Shown here piece after piece: positions 9,160 to 17,567 of a stretch of 64,000 nt of DNA (position 1 is its first letter; every line of letters starts with the position of its first letter). Position numbers and translations under genes: made by a program. The stretch is taken from contig CAKMWI010000002.1 of assembly GCA_928722015.1 (NCBI GenBank), positions 20,399 to 84,398 of the forward strand. Reading direction: 5' to 3'. The stretch is from Candidatus Gastranaerophilales bacterium (GTDB lineage Bacteria > Cyanobacteriota > Vampirovibrionia > Gastranaerophilales > Gastranaerophilaceae). Below the pieces are notes generated by a model. It was not told the DNA's origin. It saw only the letters and a list, made by a program, of their open reading frames with translations, and made no database searches.

Positions 9160-10223
9160 TTAAAGATGTTTTACAACAATTGTGGAAAGATAAATTTTCG
9201 AGAATTTCATTGCTTGTTCTCGGAATCATTTATATTGCATTATTTTTAGCAGATTTTATTGCTCCATACACAAAAGATTTTTCTGACCGAACAATGGCAT
9301 ACGTTCCACCGTCTAAAATATTTACAATTACCCCTGAAGGCAGACTTTCAAAGCCATATACTTACAATTATATCCGAGAATTTGACAATGACAAACTGGA
9401 AATAAAGTACTCCCTTGATCGCTCCAAAAAACACTATATAAAATTTTTTGCAAAAGGACAGCCATATAAGTTTTTAGGAATTATTCCTATGAATAGACAC
9501 CTTGTTACGACAGACAACACAGGAAGACTATTCTTACTAGGAACTGACATTAACGGGAGAGATGTTTTTTCAAGACTTCTTTTTGGCGGCAGAATATCCA
9601 TGACAATAGGTTTTCTTGCATTATTTGTGTTATTTCCTATTGGGTTGTTATATGGAGGTATATCAGGCTACTTTGGAGGAAAAGTTGACATGATAATGAT
9701 GAGATTTGCAGAAGCAATTATGTCAATTCCAAGTTTTTACTTATTAATAATTCTTGCATCAATATTACCGTCAGGAATGACAAGTACCCAACGATTTTTA
9801 CTAATAGTAATTATACTTGCTCTTATCGGTTGGGCAGGATTTGCAAGAGTTGTTCGAGGAATGGTCTTATCCATCAAAAATCAGGAATATGTTCAAGCCG
9901 CTAAAGCCGTCGGAGCTTCCAAATTAAGAATAATTATAAAACATATTCTTCCGCAAACAACAAGTTTTGTAATAGTTGCAATGACATTATCAATCCCGTC
10001 ATATATATTGTCTGAATCCGGTTTGAGTTTTCTTGGTTTAGGTATCCAACAGCCTGATGCAAGCTGGGGAAATATGCTTAAAGAAGCCCAGGAATTTACT
10101 AATATTCTGTATAGGCCTTGGCTGTTGACTCCTGGTTTTTTAATTTTTGTATCGGTTTTGGCATTTAACGTAATCGGTGATACCATAAGAGATATACTGG
10201 ATCCGCAGAGTAAAGTAAGATAA
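9156..10223 (+). CDS. Peptide ABC transporter permease, DppC/OppC type, with large loop
   Basis: Second membrane subunit, 355 residues. After the first helix (about residues 16-32) comes a polar segment of about 100 residues ending in FLLGTDINGRDVFSRLLFGGR, the conserved block before helix 2. The segment is probably external and is longer than in classical DppC, although several permeases of this family have a comparable insertion. The EAA loop appears as KAVGASKLRIIIKHILPQ, followed by SESGLSFLGLGIQQPDASWGN. The operon has no ATPase gene, so the ATP-binding subunits must come from elsewhere in the genome. Confidence 0.92.
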   Translation: MIKDVLQQLWKDKFSRISLLVLGIIYIALFLADFIAPYTKDFSDRTMAYVPPSKIFTITPEGRLSKPYTYNYIREFDNDKLEIKYSLDRSKKHYIKFFAKGQPYKFLGIIPMNRHLVTTDNTGRLFLLGTDINGRDVFSRLLFGGRISMTIGFLALFVLFPIGLLYGGISGYFGGKVDMIMMRFAEAIMSIPSFYLLIILASILPSGMTSTQRFLLIVIILALIGWAGFARVVRGMVLSIKNQEYVQAAKAVGASKLRIIIKHILPQTTSFVIVAMTLSIPSYILSESGLSFLGLGIQQPDASWGNMLKEAQEFTNILYRPWLLTPGFLIFVSVLAFNVIGDTIRDILDPQSKVR

Positions 10224-10246
10224 TAAAAAACGTTTTAAGGAGAGTT

Positions 10247-10987
10247 ATGGAAGTAAGTTTAGACCACTTAACAAATATTATTAACCTTGACTATATGCTT
10301 AGAATACTGATTGCTGTTATATTCGGATTCTGCATAGGTTTAGAAAGGGAATTAACAAATAAATATGCAGGATTGAGAACACACATTTTAGTATGTTTAG
10401 GGGCTTGTGTATTTACACTTATTTCAATCTACGGATTTCCTACATTTGCACCCGGAGATAATGTGATAATCGATCAGGCAACAGGTGTAAGAGATACTTC
10501 TCGAGTTGCAGCTCAAATTGTTACAGGTATTGGTTTTATCGGTGCAGGTACTGTACTTCGCAACGGACCAATTGTTCTTGGTTTAACAACTGCAGCAACA
10601 TTGTGGATTGCTGCAAGTATAGGTATGGCATGCGGAGCAGGCATGTTTGAAATAGCATTTGCCGGCACTCTGCTCTCAATACTAACCCTTGTTTCTATAA
10701 GAGTCTTTGAAAGAAAAGTTTTGCCTAACAGCACCAAAAGAACAAAAAGAATAAAACTTGTTATTGTATGTCAAAACCAATATGCTAAAAAAATCCATGA
10801 ATTTATTATCGAAAAATATCAAGATATCTCTGAATTGTCAAAAAAGCAATTGAGAACTGATGAAAATACAACAAAAATAACATGTGTAATGGATATCATT
10901 ACAAGAAAACCAATAAAAGACTTATATAAAACTTTTCAAAATATTGAAGGAATAGATTCTATTGCAATACAAGAAGCTAATGAGTGA
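10247..10987 (+). CDS. MgtC/SapB family membrane protein
   Basis: 246 residues. The N-terminal half holds several hydrophobic helices with the family signature GLERELTNKYAGLRTHILV, then GIGFIGAGTVLRNG and GLTTAATLWIAASIGMACG. The C-terminal 80-90 residues are soluble and look like the ACT-like domain seen in MgtC. Family members are linked to magnesium limitation, acid tolerance or inhibition of ATP synthase; which applies here is unknown. It follows the permease by 23 bases with an AAGGAGAG ribosome-binding site, so it may share the importer transcript, although no functional tie is evident. Confidence 0.88.
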   Translation: MEVSLDHLTNIINLDYMLRILIAVIFGFCIGLERELTNKYAGLRTHILVCLGACVFTLISIYGFPTFAPGDNVIIDQATGVRDTSRVAAQIVTGIGFIGAGTVLRNGPIVLGLTTAATLWIAASIGMACGAGMFEIAFAGTLLSILTLVSIRVFERKVLPNSTKRTKRIKLVIVCQNQYAKKIHEFIIEKYQDISELSKKQLRTDENTTKITCVMDIITRKPIKDLYKTFQNIEGIDSIAIQEANE

Positions 10988-11061
10988 TAGCAACTTTACT
11001 TTCAAACAAGTTTAATATAAGATAAAATGAAAGAATACAGTTGTAAAGGGAGACTATTGAG

Positions 11062-11772
11062 TTGAAATATAAACGAATTTTGCTAAAAATTAGCGGGGAA
11101 GCGCTGTTGGGTGAACAACAGTTTGGAATAGATCAAGCCCCGATAAAAATGATTGCAAATGAAATAAAAAAAGTAACAATAGAAGGTGCAGAAGTTGCGG
11201 TTGTTGTCGGAGGCGGTAATATATTCCGAGGGATGAAAAACAGCGCAAAACTAGGAATGGATCAAGCTTCAGGTGATTATGTTGGAATGCTTGCAACTGT
11301 GATGAATGCTATAGCTTTACAAAGTGCTCTTAATCAAATAGATGTTCCATGCAGAGTCCAAACAGCAATTACAATGAATCAAATTGCTGAACCATATATC
11401 AGACACAGGGCAATTCGACACCTTGAAAAAGGAAGAGTTGTAATTTTTGCCGCAGGAACAGGAAACCCATTTTTCACAACTGATACCGCTGCCGCATTAA
11501 GAGCATCCGAAATTAATGCTCAAGCAATGTTAATGGCTAAAAACGGAGTTGATGGCGTTTATACGGATGATCCAAATACAAATCCGCAAGCAAAAAAATT
11601 GGAAACCATAACCTATGATGATATCATCAAAAATGGTCTAAAAATTATGGATACTTCAGCATGCGCATTATGTAAACAAAATAATATTCCAATAGTTGTC
11701 TTTGATTTCAAAAAAGAAAACGGTATCAAAGAAATATTAAATGGTCAAAAAGTGGGAACTTATATTAGTTAA
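11062..11772 (+). CDS. pyrH: UMP kinase PyrH
   Basis: Bacterial UMP kinase phosphorylates UMP to UDP as a hexamer of the amino-acid-kinase fold. The 236 residues include the N-terminal LLKISGEALLG, VVVGGGNIFRG, and the C-terminal DGVYTDDPNTNPQAKKLE segment that closes the active site. The start is a TTG nine bases after GGGAG; the nearby alternative TTG is out of frame and hits a stop at once. It heads the run pyrH-frr-cdsA-rnc-rpe, a common order in which nucleotide, ribosome-recycling and phospholipid genes share a transcript. Confidence 0.95.
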   Translation: MKYKRILLKISGEALLGEQQFGIDQAPIKMIANEIKKVTIEGAEVAVVVGGGNIFRGMKNSAKLGMDQASGDYVGMLATVMNAIALQSALNQIDVPCRVQTAITMNQIAEPYIRHRAIRHLEKGRVVIFAAGTGNPFFTTDTAAALRASEINAQAMLMAKNGVDGVYTDDPNTNPQAKKLETITYDDIIKNGLKIMDTSACALCKQNNIPIVVFDFKKENGIKEILNGQKVGTYIS

Positions 11773-11790
11773 TAATGAAAGAGGTTAAAA

Positions 11791-12357
11791 ATGTCAGAAG
11801 CATTAGATGAATTATTTTTATTCGGGGAAGAAAAAATGGAAAAAGCCATTGCCCAATTACAAAAAGAATTTGGTACAATTCGTTCTGGCCGTGCCAATCC
11901 CGGAATTTTAGATAAAGTTATCGTTGAATATTATGGAGCTCCTACTCCATTAAGACAAATGTCTCAAGTTTCAGTTCAAGACGGAACAACTCTTGTTATA
12001 ACTCCTTATGACAAATCCATTATGAAAGAAATCGAAAAAGCAATTATCAAAGCTGAAATAGGAATTACTCCAAACAGTGATGGTATTTGTATAAGATTAC
12101 CTTTCCCGCCTTTAACAGAAGATCGCAGAAAAGAAATTGCCAAAGAGGTAAAAAAATTAGGAGAAGATGCTAAAGTAGCAATTAGAAATATCAGAAGAGA
12201 TATGTCAGATAATTTGAAAAAAATTGAAAAAAATGAAAATTTACCTGAAGATATGGTAAAAGATAATCAAGACAAAATTCAAAAACTTACAGATAAATAC
12301 ACTGCAAATGTTGACACGGCAGTATCTGCAAAAGAAAAAGAGGTTATGACTGTATAA
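11791..12357 (+). CDS. frr: Ribosome recycling factor
   Basis: RRF splits post-termination ribosomes together with EF-G. The 188 residues carry the conserved FGTIRSGRANPGILD segment, YYGAPTPLRQMSQVSV, the PPLTEDRRKE motif, and the long C-terminal helices with RNIRRD. The family is usually about 185 residues. Its stop codon overlaps the start of cdsA (TAATG), giving translational coupling. A short N-terminal stretch before MEKA is slightly longer than in E. coli RRF; Met16 (in EEKMEKA) could be the start, but GAGG precedes the first ATG. Confidence 0.95.
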   Translation: MSEALDELFLFGEEKMEKAIAQLQKEFGTIRSGRANPGILDKVIVEYYGAPTPLRQMSQVSVQDGTTLVITPYDKSIMKEIEKAIIKAEIGITPNSDGICIRLPFPPLTEDRRKEIAKEVKKLGEDAKVAIRNIRRDMSDNLKKIEKNENLPEDMVKDNQDKIQKLTDKYTANVDTAVSAKEKEVMTV

Positions 12358-13226
12358 TGATTGACTTAGGCTTGAATAATAATGCAAAGAGAATGCTAAC
12401 AGGTTTCATTATGGGAACTATTGTTATGCTTTGTATAATATGGGGTGATTTAGCTTTATTATGCTTATTAGCATTTATGCTATTTGCAGGCTCAAGAGAA
12501 TATGTAAAAATGCTTAACCATAAAGGATTTTATCCAAGCCTTAAGGTTATCTATTTAACAGAAGCAATATTAGCAGCTGTTGTATACTTTAAAAGATTTG
12601 ACTTGGTAGCTATAACTTTAACAATATGTGCAATGGGTTCTTTTATGTGGGTATTATTTAGAGGACGCCAGCCATATATTGCAAACGTAGCTACAACATT
12701 ATTAGGTATGGTATATTGCGGATGGTTTCCGCTTCATTTAATATTCCTAAGAGACTTATCATGTGATAAATATGATAGCGGTTTAGGATTTGTAGTATTG
12801 ATGTTTATTTCTATACTATTAACAGATATCGGCTGCTATTATGTAGGCTCAAAATTTGGGAAACACAAACTCGCACCGGTAATAAGTCCAAATAAAACTA
12901 TTGAAGGCTCTGTTGGCGGTGCTTTTTTCGCAATCATTGGTGCTATGGTAATTGGTTTATATTTAGGTGTTCAGTGGTATATAGCACTTCTTGCAGGAAT
13001 ACTTTGTACAACTTTTGCTCAAATTGGAGATTTATCAGAATCTCTAATAAAACGAGATGCCGGAGTTAAAGACTCCGGAACCAGTTTACCTGGGCATGGA
13101 GGATTTTTAGATAGAACAGACAGTTTTATTTTAACACTGCCAATCATGTATTATTTCTGTAAATGTTTTATTTTCCATACAGAATGGATACATACATTAT
13201 CTCAATATGTAAAAGGACTTTTCTAA
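12357..13226 (+). CDS. cdsA: Phosphatidate cytidylyltransferase CdsA
   Basis: This membrane enzyme makes CDP-diacylglycerol, the precursor of phosphatidylglycerol, phosphatidylethanolamine and cardiolipin. The 289 residues hold about eight hydrophobic helices. The C-terminal signature SLPGHGGFLDRTDS is complete, preceded by QIGDLSESLIKRDAGVKDSG, the metal- and substrate-binding region. SPNKTIEGSVGGA near 185 is another family block. It overlaps frr and rnc by one base on each side. Identification is secure. Confidence 0.95.
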   Translation: MIDLGLNNNAKRMLTGFIMGTIVMLCIIWGDLALLCLLAFMLFAGSREYVKMLNHKGFYPSLKVIYLTEAILAAVVYFKRFDLVAITLTICAMGSFMWVLFRGRQPYIANVATTLLGMVYCGWFPLHLIFLRDLSCDKYDSGLGFVVLMFISILLTDIGCYYVGSKFGKHKLAPVISPNKTIEGSVGGAFFAIIGAMVIGLYLGVQWYIALLAGILCTTFAQIGDLSESLIKRDAGVKDSGTSLPGHGGFLDRTDSFILTLPIMYYFCKCFIFHTEWIHTLSQYVKGLF

Positions 13227-13909
13227 TGAAATCAGTTGCTGATATATTTGGAATAGAAACAGTAACTGCAGATTTGTATCAGTATGCTTTAACACATCCA
13301 TCCTTTACTAAGGAAAAATCACTTCCATATAATCAGTGCTATGAACGATTGGAATTTTTAGGAGATGCTGTTCTAAAATTAACAATTTCGGATGTATTGT
13401 TTAATATTTATCCTGAAGCTCAAGAAGGAGAATTATCAAAAATTCGAAGTATTATTGTTTCAGATAATACATTAGCAAATATAGCAAAGAAAAACGGATT
13501 ACAAGAACTAATTATAATGAGTCGACATGAAGAAAAACAGGGTTGCAGAAATTTAAACTCAATTTGTGCATGTGCATTTGAAGCAATACTTGGTGCATAT
13601 TATCTTGACGGAAAATTTGACGAAATAATCAATTATATAAAAACGACTTTTGAACCTTATATAACAGAAGTAAAAAACCATTTTGAAAAATTTAACGCAA
13701 AAGCAATCCTACAAGAATATACTCAAGGACAAAACAAAACTACACCTATTTATACAGTATTAAACGAAACAGGTCCAGAACATAAAAAAATTTTTGAAGT
13801 AGAAGTTAGGTATAATAATGAAATTTTGGCTATTGAAAAAGGAAATACAAAAAAAGAAGCTGAACAAAAATGCGCATATACCGCCTGTCAAAAGTTAGGA
13901 ATTATATAA
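13226..13909 (+). CDS. rnc: Ribonuclease III
   Basis: Double-strand-specific endoribonuclease that processes rRNA precursors and structured mRNAs. The 227 residues begin with MKSVADIF; an earlier in-frame ATG at 13163 lies inside cdsA and is rejected because TAATG at the cdsA stop gives a coupled start. The RNase III signature ERLEFLGDAVL is present around residue 38, and the second acidic site is in FEAILGAYYLDG. The C-terminal 70 residues form a double-stranded RNA-binding domain ending in KKEAEQKCAYTA. Confidence 0.95.
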   Translation: MKSVADIFGIETVTADLYQYALTHPSFTKEKSLPYNQCYERLEFLGDAVLKLTISDVLFNIYPEAQEGELSKIRSIIVSDNTLANIAKKNGLQELIIMSRHEEKQGCRNLNSICACAFEAILGAYYLDGKFDEIINYIKTTFEPYITEVKNHFEKFNAKAILQEYTQGQNKTTPIYTVLNETGPEHKKIFEVEVRYNNEILAIEKGNTKKEAEQKCAYTACQKLGII

Positions 13910-13910
13910 A

Positions 13911-14561
13911 ATGAGAAAAAATATTATAGTTTCACCATCAATACTTTCTGCAGATTTTGCAAACCTTGAACGAGACATCAAAAAAGTTGAGCAAAATGGA
14001 GCGGATTGGATACATGTTGATGTTATGGACGGACATTTTGTACCAAATATAACTATTGGAATTCCAGTTGTAAAATCTTTAAAAGCAGTTACAGAGCTCC
14101 CCTTAGATGTCCACTTAATGATAGACAATCCACAAAAATATATTGATGATTTTGCAAAATCCGGAGCAGATATTATAACCTTTCATTATGAAGCAGTAAA
14201 TGAACCTGAAATTATACCTTTGATAACAAAAATAAAAAATTTAGGAGTAAAAGCCGGATTATCAATAAAACCAAATACAACGCCGGAATTAATAAAAAAA
14301 TATTTATCAGAACTAGATCTAGTCCTTATAATGACTGTAGAACCAGGATTCGGCGGACAAAAATTTATTGATAGCTGCGCAAAAAAAATAGAAATTATAA
14401 AAAATTGTGCACCTCAACATCTTATAATCCAAGTTGATGGAGGTATCAACGCACAAACAGCTCAAATATGTAAAAATTACGGAGCAAATTCGCTTGTTGC
14501 AGGCAATTATATATACAAATCAAATAACATAAAAGAAGCTATTAAATCTTTGAAAAATTAA
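13911..14561 (+). CDS. rpe: Ribulose-phosphate 3-epimerase
   Basis: Interconverts ribulose 5-phosphate and xylulose 5-phosphate in the pentose phosphate pathway. A TIM barrel of 216 residues. Ser8, the HVDVMDGHFVPN motif with metal-binding His and Asp, DVHLMI, HYEA, the MTVEPGFGGQKF loop and VDGGIN with the second catalytic Asp are all present. It starts one base after the rnc stop, at the end of the pyrH transcript. The family is well conserved and the call is secure. Confidence 0.96.
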   Translation: MRKNIIVSPSILSADFANLERDIKKVEQNGADWIHVDVMDGHFVPNITIGIPVVKSLKAVTELPLDVHLMIDNPQKYIDDFAKSGADIITFHYEAVNEPEIIPLITKIKNLGVKAGLSIKPNTTPELIKKYLSELDLVLIMTVEPGFGGQKFIDSCAKKIEIIKNCAPQHLIIQVDGGINAQTAQICKNYGANSLVAGNYIYKSNNIKEAIKSLKN

Positions 14562-14565
14562 CTCA

Positions 14566-15705
14566 CTAAATATTAATTTTTTCGCCTTTTCTAATCTTTC
14601 GTTTTAAAATTTCATCGATATTGGTACTTAATTTTGCAGTATCGTCAGTACCGTCATTTTGAGAAGATTTAACATCTTTATCAGATTCAGGTTCCTTACC
14701 ATCCAGAGTACCCTTATTATCTGATTCATTTGAAGCTGATATTCCTGCAACACCTGTTCTTGCTTCCACTTGTCCTTTATAAGAAACAGCACGGGCCATA
14801 TTTTCTGAATTTACAGAAGCTGCTCCGTTTTGAGTATCCTGTGCAGTTTCAGAGTTTTGAACAGATTCAGAACCAACAGCAACAGCCTTATTACCTACTA
14901 TATAATCAACAATTCTCCAAAATGCATATCCTTTTATTGAAGTTAACAATTCATTTCCAATACCTACCGTTTCTGCCCCAAAATCTTGGGCAGAAGAAAT
15001 AGATGTAGTCTGAGCATTTATAGTAGATTCAAATTGATTAAAATCCGCCTCTGAAACAGATATTGAAGATTGCGCAGTAACACCATAGCGCTCTAGTTGC
15101 TGTTGTAACCGATTAATTTTGCCGATTGCTGAACTATTACCTTTATCATTATTTAAATTAGCAACTTCATTCTTTAATTCTGCCTGTGCAGCTTCAGCCT
15201 TTGCCAAAAGTTCAGTCATATAGTTTTCCAAATTTTCAATCTCATTTACAGACTGTGCTTGAGTAGCCTCTATAATTGAAGCAGATTCTAATGCGGCTTT
15301 AGAAGTTTGTTGACTATCAGCAGTAAAAATTGTTGCTTGATTTCTAAGACTTACCCCTGCATTTTGCAAATCCTCACGCTTGGACTGAGCAGCAGTCTTT
15401 TCTTCTTGACCGGTTTCAGAAGTGGGTTCTGTTGATACAGAAACACTTTCCTCTGAAACAGAAGTTTCATCAGCCAATAACGGTGTACTGGTTGGCTGTG
15501 CAGATATTGATGATGCAGATTCAGATGCCATTTCATAGGTAGTTTCATCATTTGAATCTAATGAAGCTCTAAATTCCTGAGCCCACTGTAGGTATTGTGT
15601 AGGGACTTCAATACCCTGTTGCTCATACTTTATAATTTCTTTTGCAGTTAACCTGCGCCAATCTATCTGCTGTGGAGATATTGCACCTATTCGAGAAACT
15701 TCCAT
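14566..15705 (-). CDS. Hypothetical Ser/Glu/Gln-rich coiled-coil protein
   Basis: 379 residues, no signal peptide and no clear membrane helix. The N-terminal 55 residues (MEVSRIGAISPQQIDWRRL onward) look folded and distinctive. A low-complexity Ser/Glu/Thr stretch follows (about 55-110), then a predicted coiled coil (about 140-215) rich in Ala, Glu and Gln, then polar sequence with KGYAFWRIVDYIVG near 270. The basic C-terminus is KRKIRKGEKINI. An AAGGATGA ribosome-binding site supports the ATG. The opening block resembles N-terminal motifs I would expect in a lineage-specific secreted or surface-associated family, but that is a guess and I assign no function. Convergent with rpe, five bases apart. 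Confidence 0.7.
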   Translation of the reverse strand: MEVSRIGAISPQQIDWRRLTAKEIIKYEQQGIEVPTQYLQWAQEFRASLDSNDETTYEMASESASSISAQPTSTPLLADETSVSEESVSVSTEPTSETGQEEKTAAQSKREDLQNAGVSLRNQATIFTADSQQTSKAALESASIIEATQAQSVNEIENLENYMTELLAKAEAAQAELKNEVANLNNDKGNSSAIGKINRLQQQLERYGVTAQSSISVSEADFNQFESTINAQTTSISSAQDFGAETVGIGNELLTSIKGYAFWRIVDYIVGNKAVAVGSESVQNSETAQDTQNGAASVNSENMARAVSYKGQVEARTGVAGISASNESDNKGTLDGKEPESDKDVKSSQNDGTDDTAKLSTNIDEILKRKIRKGEKINI

Positions 15706-15873
15706 CGTTCATCCTTGTTTTATCTACTACCCTGTATTACGGATAAAAACAAATAAACTTTAAATTTATTTATTTATTTTTACAAATATTAAAATCATTC
15801 ATACAATTAAGGGATAATATTTTTTACAAATCGATATATTATAATTATTAAAATGTAGAAAAGAGGATTAGTT

Positions 15874-16254
15874 ATGAACCTTGAAGAGTTGATGGAAAAG
15901 GCTATACAAGCATCTGCAAATGCGTATGTTCCATATTCAAAATTTCCGGTAGGCGCTTGTGTTTTAACAGAAAACGACAAAATATACTCTGGATGTAATT
16001 TTGAAAATTCAAGTTTTGGATTAACAATATGTGCGGAAAGAAATGCTATCGGCTCAGCCATCGCAGATGGCGAAAGAAAGATAAGAGCAATCGCAGTTTA
16101 CTCACCCAAAATGGATAAATGTACCCCCTGTGGAGCCTGCAGACAGGTTATAAGTGAATTTGCAGACGAAAATACTGATGTAATTTTGAAAATAGGCAAT
16201 GAGCTAAAAATTTATAAAATTCACGAACTATTACCTGAGAACTTTTCTCTATAA
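15874..16254 (+). CDS. cdd: Cytidine deaminase
   Basis: Deaminates cytidine and deoxycytidine to the uridine forms in pyrimidine salvage. The 126-residue length fits the small tetrameric class. Zinc-site motifs are clear: CAERNAI with catalytic Glu, and PCGACRQ with the two Cys ligands. VPYSKFPVGA and SGCNFENSSFG bind the nucleoside. A GAGGAT ribosome-binding site lies upstream of the ATG. It lies divergent from the Ser/Glu-rich gene and starts a short plus-strand run. Confidence 0.95.
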   Translation: MNLEELMEKAIQASANAYVPYSKFPVGACVLTENDKIYSGCNFENSSFGLTICAERNAIGSAIADGERKIRAIAVYSPKMDKCTPCGACRQVISEFADENTDVILKIGNELKIYKIHELLPENFSL

Positions 16255-16256
16255 TT

Positions 16257-16496
16257 ATGTATATATTTGAACTTATAATACAAGCTTTTAAAGGCACTAA
16301 AAAAAAGATTGAAAATAGTTATAATCCTTTAATAGAAAATGAAAATCAAGATTTATCACAAGATTCAGAAAATTGTGAACATCTTTTTATGCCTTTGGAT
16401 AGCAGCAATACACTATTTGCCTGTCAACATTGCGGGTTGATTGTACCAAAAGAAAAATTAAAAAATAAAAATATATTTGAGAATAAATCGTTCTAA
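16257..16496 (+). CDS. Small hypothetical protein with a Cys pair
   Basis: 79 residues, starting two bases after the cdd stop and so probably co-translated with it. The N-terminus is a short hydrophobic-basic stretch and the middle is acidic. Near residue 42 there is CEHLF, then CQHCG around 59-63, giving Cys and His ligands that could bind one zinc in a ribbon-like fold. I recognise no family. Without homologues the Cys pattern is the only clue. Confidence 0.55.
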   Translation: MYIFELIIQAFKGTKKKIENSYNPLIENENQDLSQDSENCEHLFMPLDSSNTLFACQHCGLIVPKEKLKNKNIFENKSF

Positions 16497-16559
16497 TAGA
16501 TATTTGGTTAATAGAAAAATTTAGCCCTTTTACAAATAATACTCCCAAAAGGAGGTTTT

Positions 16560-16856
16560 ATGTCAAAAAATCTAGGCGAAGTCATAAACAACATTATGGA
16601 AGAAAATTCTACAAGACGAGTGCTAATTCTAACTAATCATCTGCAAATTATAGGAACAATACACGAATACTATGATAAATGCCAAAATTGTCATGATTGC
16701 TTAATATCACTTAAAAATGTAAAAATAGCAAGAATTGAAGAACTCTGTAACTGTGGACGAGATGAATGTGAATGCAACATACAATCATTTACAGAATTTA
16801 AATGGTTTAATATAAGTACAAATTCAATTGTAGGATTCAGTATATTAAAAGACTAA
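16560..16856 (+). CDS. Cys-rich hypothetical protein, possible Sm-like fold
   Basis: 98 residues behind an excellent AAAAGGAGG ribosome-binding site. Residues 18-60 read like a small beta-barrel: RRVLILTN, QIIGTIHEY, then CLISLKNVKIARIEE, a strand pattern reminiscent of Sm/Hfq proteins. Two Cys clusters interrupt it: CQNCHDC near 41-47 and CNCGRDECEC near 62-71, suggesting bound metal. The C-terminus returns to hydrophobic strands (WFNI, IVGFSIL). The Sm-like idea is inference from pattern only. A strong terminator follows. Confidence 0.6.
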   Translation: MSKNLGEVINNIMEENSTRRVLILTNHLQIIGTIHEYYDKCQNCHDCLISLKNVKIARIEELCNCGRDECECNIQSFTEFKWFNISTNSIVGFSILKD

Positions 16857-16876
16857 ACGTCAAAAAACAGAAAAAT

Positions 16877-16911
16877 ACTAAAAGAGGAAGCGTTAAGCTT
16901 CCTCTTTTAGT
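16877..16911. terminator. Bidirectional intrinsic terminator
   Basis: A 15-bp perfect stem (ACTAAAAGAGGAAGC with GCTTCCTCTTTTAGT) and a five-base loop. It separates the Cys-rich gene from the convergent rpsU and has A/T runs in both arms, so it can work in both directions. Confidence 0.87.
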
Positions 16912-16927
16912 AAATTATTACAAAATC

Positions 16928-17101
16928 TTAAACTTTTCTCTTACGAGCAGCTTCAGATTTATGTTTTCTTTTTACACTTGGCTTTTCATATCTTTCGCGT
17001 TTTTTAACTTCAGAAAGAATACCAGCTTTTTGGATTTTCTTTTTAAAACGTCTCAAAGCGCTTTCAATGCTTTCGTTTTCGCCAACTTTAACTTCTGCCA
17101 T
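16928..17101 (-). CDS. rpsU: 30S ribosomal protein bS21
   Basis: A 57-residue basic protein beginning MAEVKVGENESIESALRRF and ending in the Lys/Arg-rich tail AARKRKV. The pattern SIESALRRFKKK then KAGILSEVKKRERYEKPS is diagnostic of bS21, a small-subunit protein near the platform that assists initiation. It is preceded by AAAGGTGG. It stands alone between a shared terminator and a short coiled-coil gene. Its small size makes it easy to miss, but the call is secure. Confidence 0.96.
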   Translation of the reverse strand: MAEVKVGENESIESALRRFKKKIQKAGILSEVKKRERYEKPSVKRKHKSEAARKRKV

Positions 17102-17254
17102 TTATATTTTCACCACCTTTATAGCTTATTTAATCTAGGGTTACACTTTAGTATAGAACAAACCTATAAAAAAAACAAGTACTTAGCAATCTCTATACGA
17201 CTTTTTAACTCATAGAACCAAAATTTATTATAATAAAAAACAGAAAACTAAAAT

Positions 17255-17485
17255 TTATTTTTTAAAATAATCACAAATAAGCTTTTCCTGACGAGGAAGC
17301 AAATGTTTTATACGATTTACTAAAGTATCATTTTGTAAATCTTGCAGCTGTTTTTTTAATATAGCTTTTTCTAAAAGGAGCTTATCATATAAATCCGAAC
17401 AAATTTTACTTTTATTGATATGTTCTTTTAATTTCGCCAGTTGTAATTCTTTTTCCTGAATAGAAGAAATAAGTTCTCGTTTCAC
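17255..17485 (-). CDS. Small hypothetical coiled-coil protein
   Basis: 76 residues, almost entirely helical, with heptad-like Leu/Ile spacing (QEKELQLAKLKEHI, then LLLEKAILKKQLQDLQ). It probably starts at a GTG at 17485, with AAGAGG ten bases before it. No Cys-rich, membrane or signal features are present except single Cys residues at 29 and 71. It sits upstream of rpsU on the same strand and might share its transcript. The reading frame could be by chance, but the ribosome-binding site and composition favour a gene. Confidence 0.5.
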   Translation of the reverse strand: MKRELISSIQEKELQLAKLKEHINKSKICSDLYDKLLLEKAILKKQLQDLQNDTLVNRIKHLLPRQEKLICDYFKK

Positions 17486-17567
17486 CTTGAATAAACCTCT
17501 TATATATCACTCTAAAAGAATAAACTGTTAGAACAAATTTAAAATCAACTTTTTAGGTGATTTTGAA

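Noticed and set aside
13163..13225. Extended N-terminus of RNase III from an upstream ATG
   Set aside because: These codons lie inside cdsA in another frame and do not resemble RNase III. TAATG at the cdsA stop gives the correct start at 13226.
14730..15551. Open frames opposite the Ser/Glu-rich gene
   Set aside because: They are rich in Leu, Gln and Phe as expected from the complement of Glu/Ser/Gln codons, lack ribosome-binding sites and do not look like proteins.
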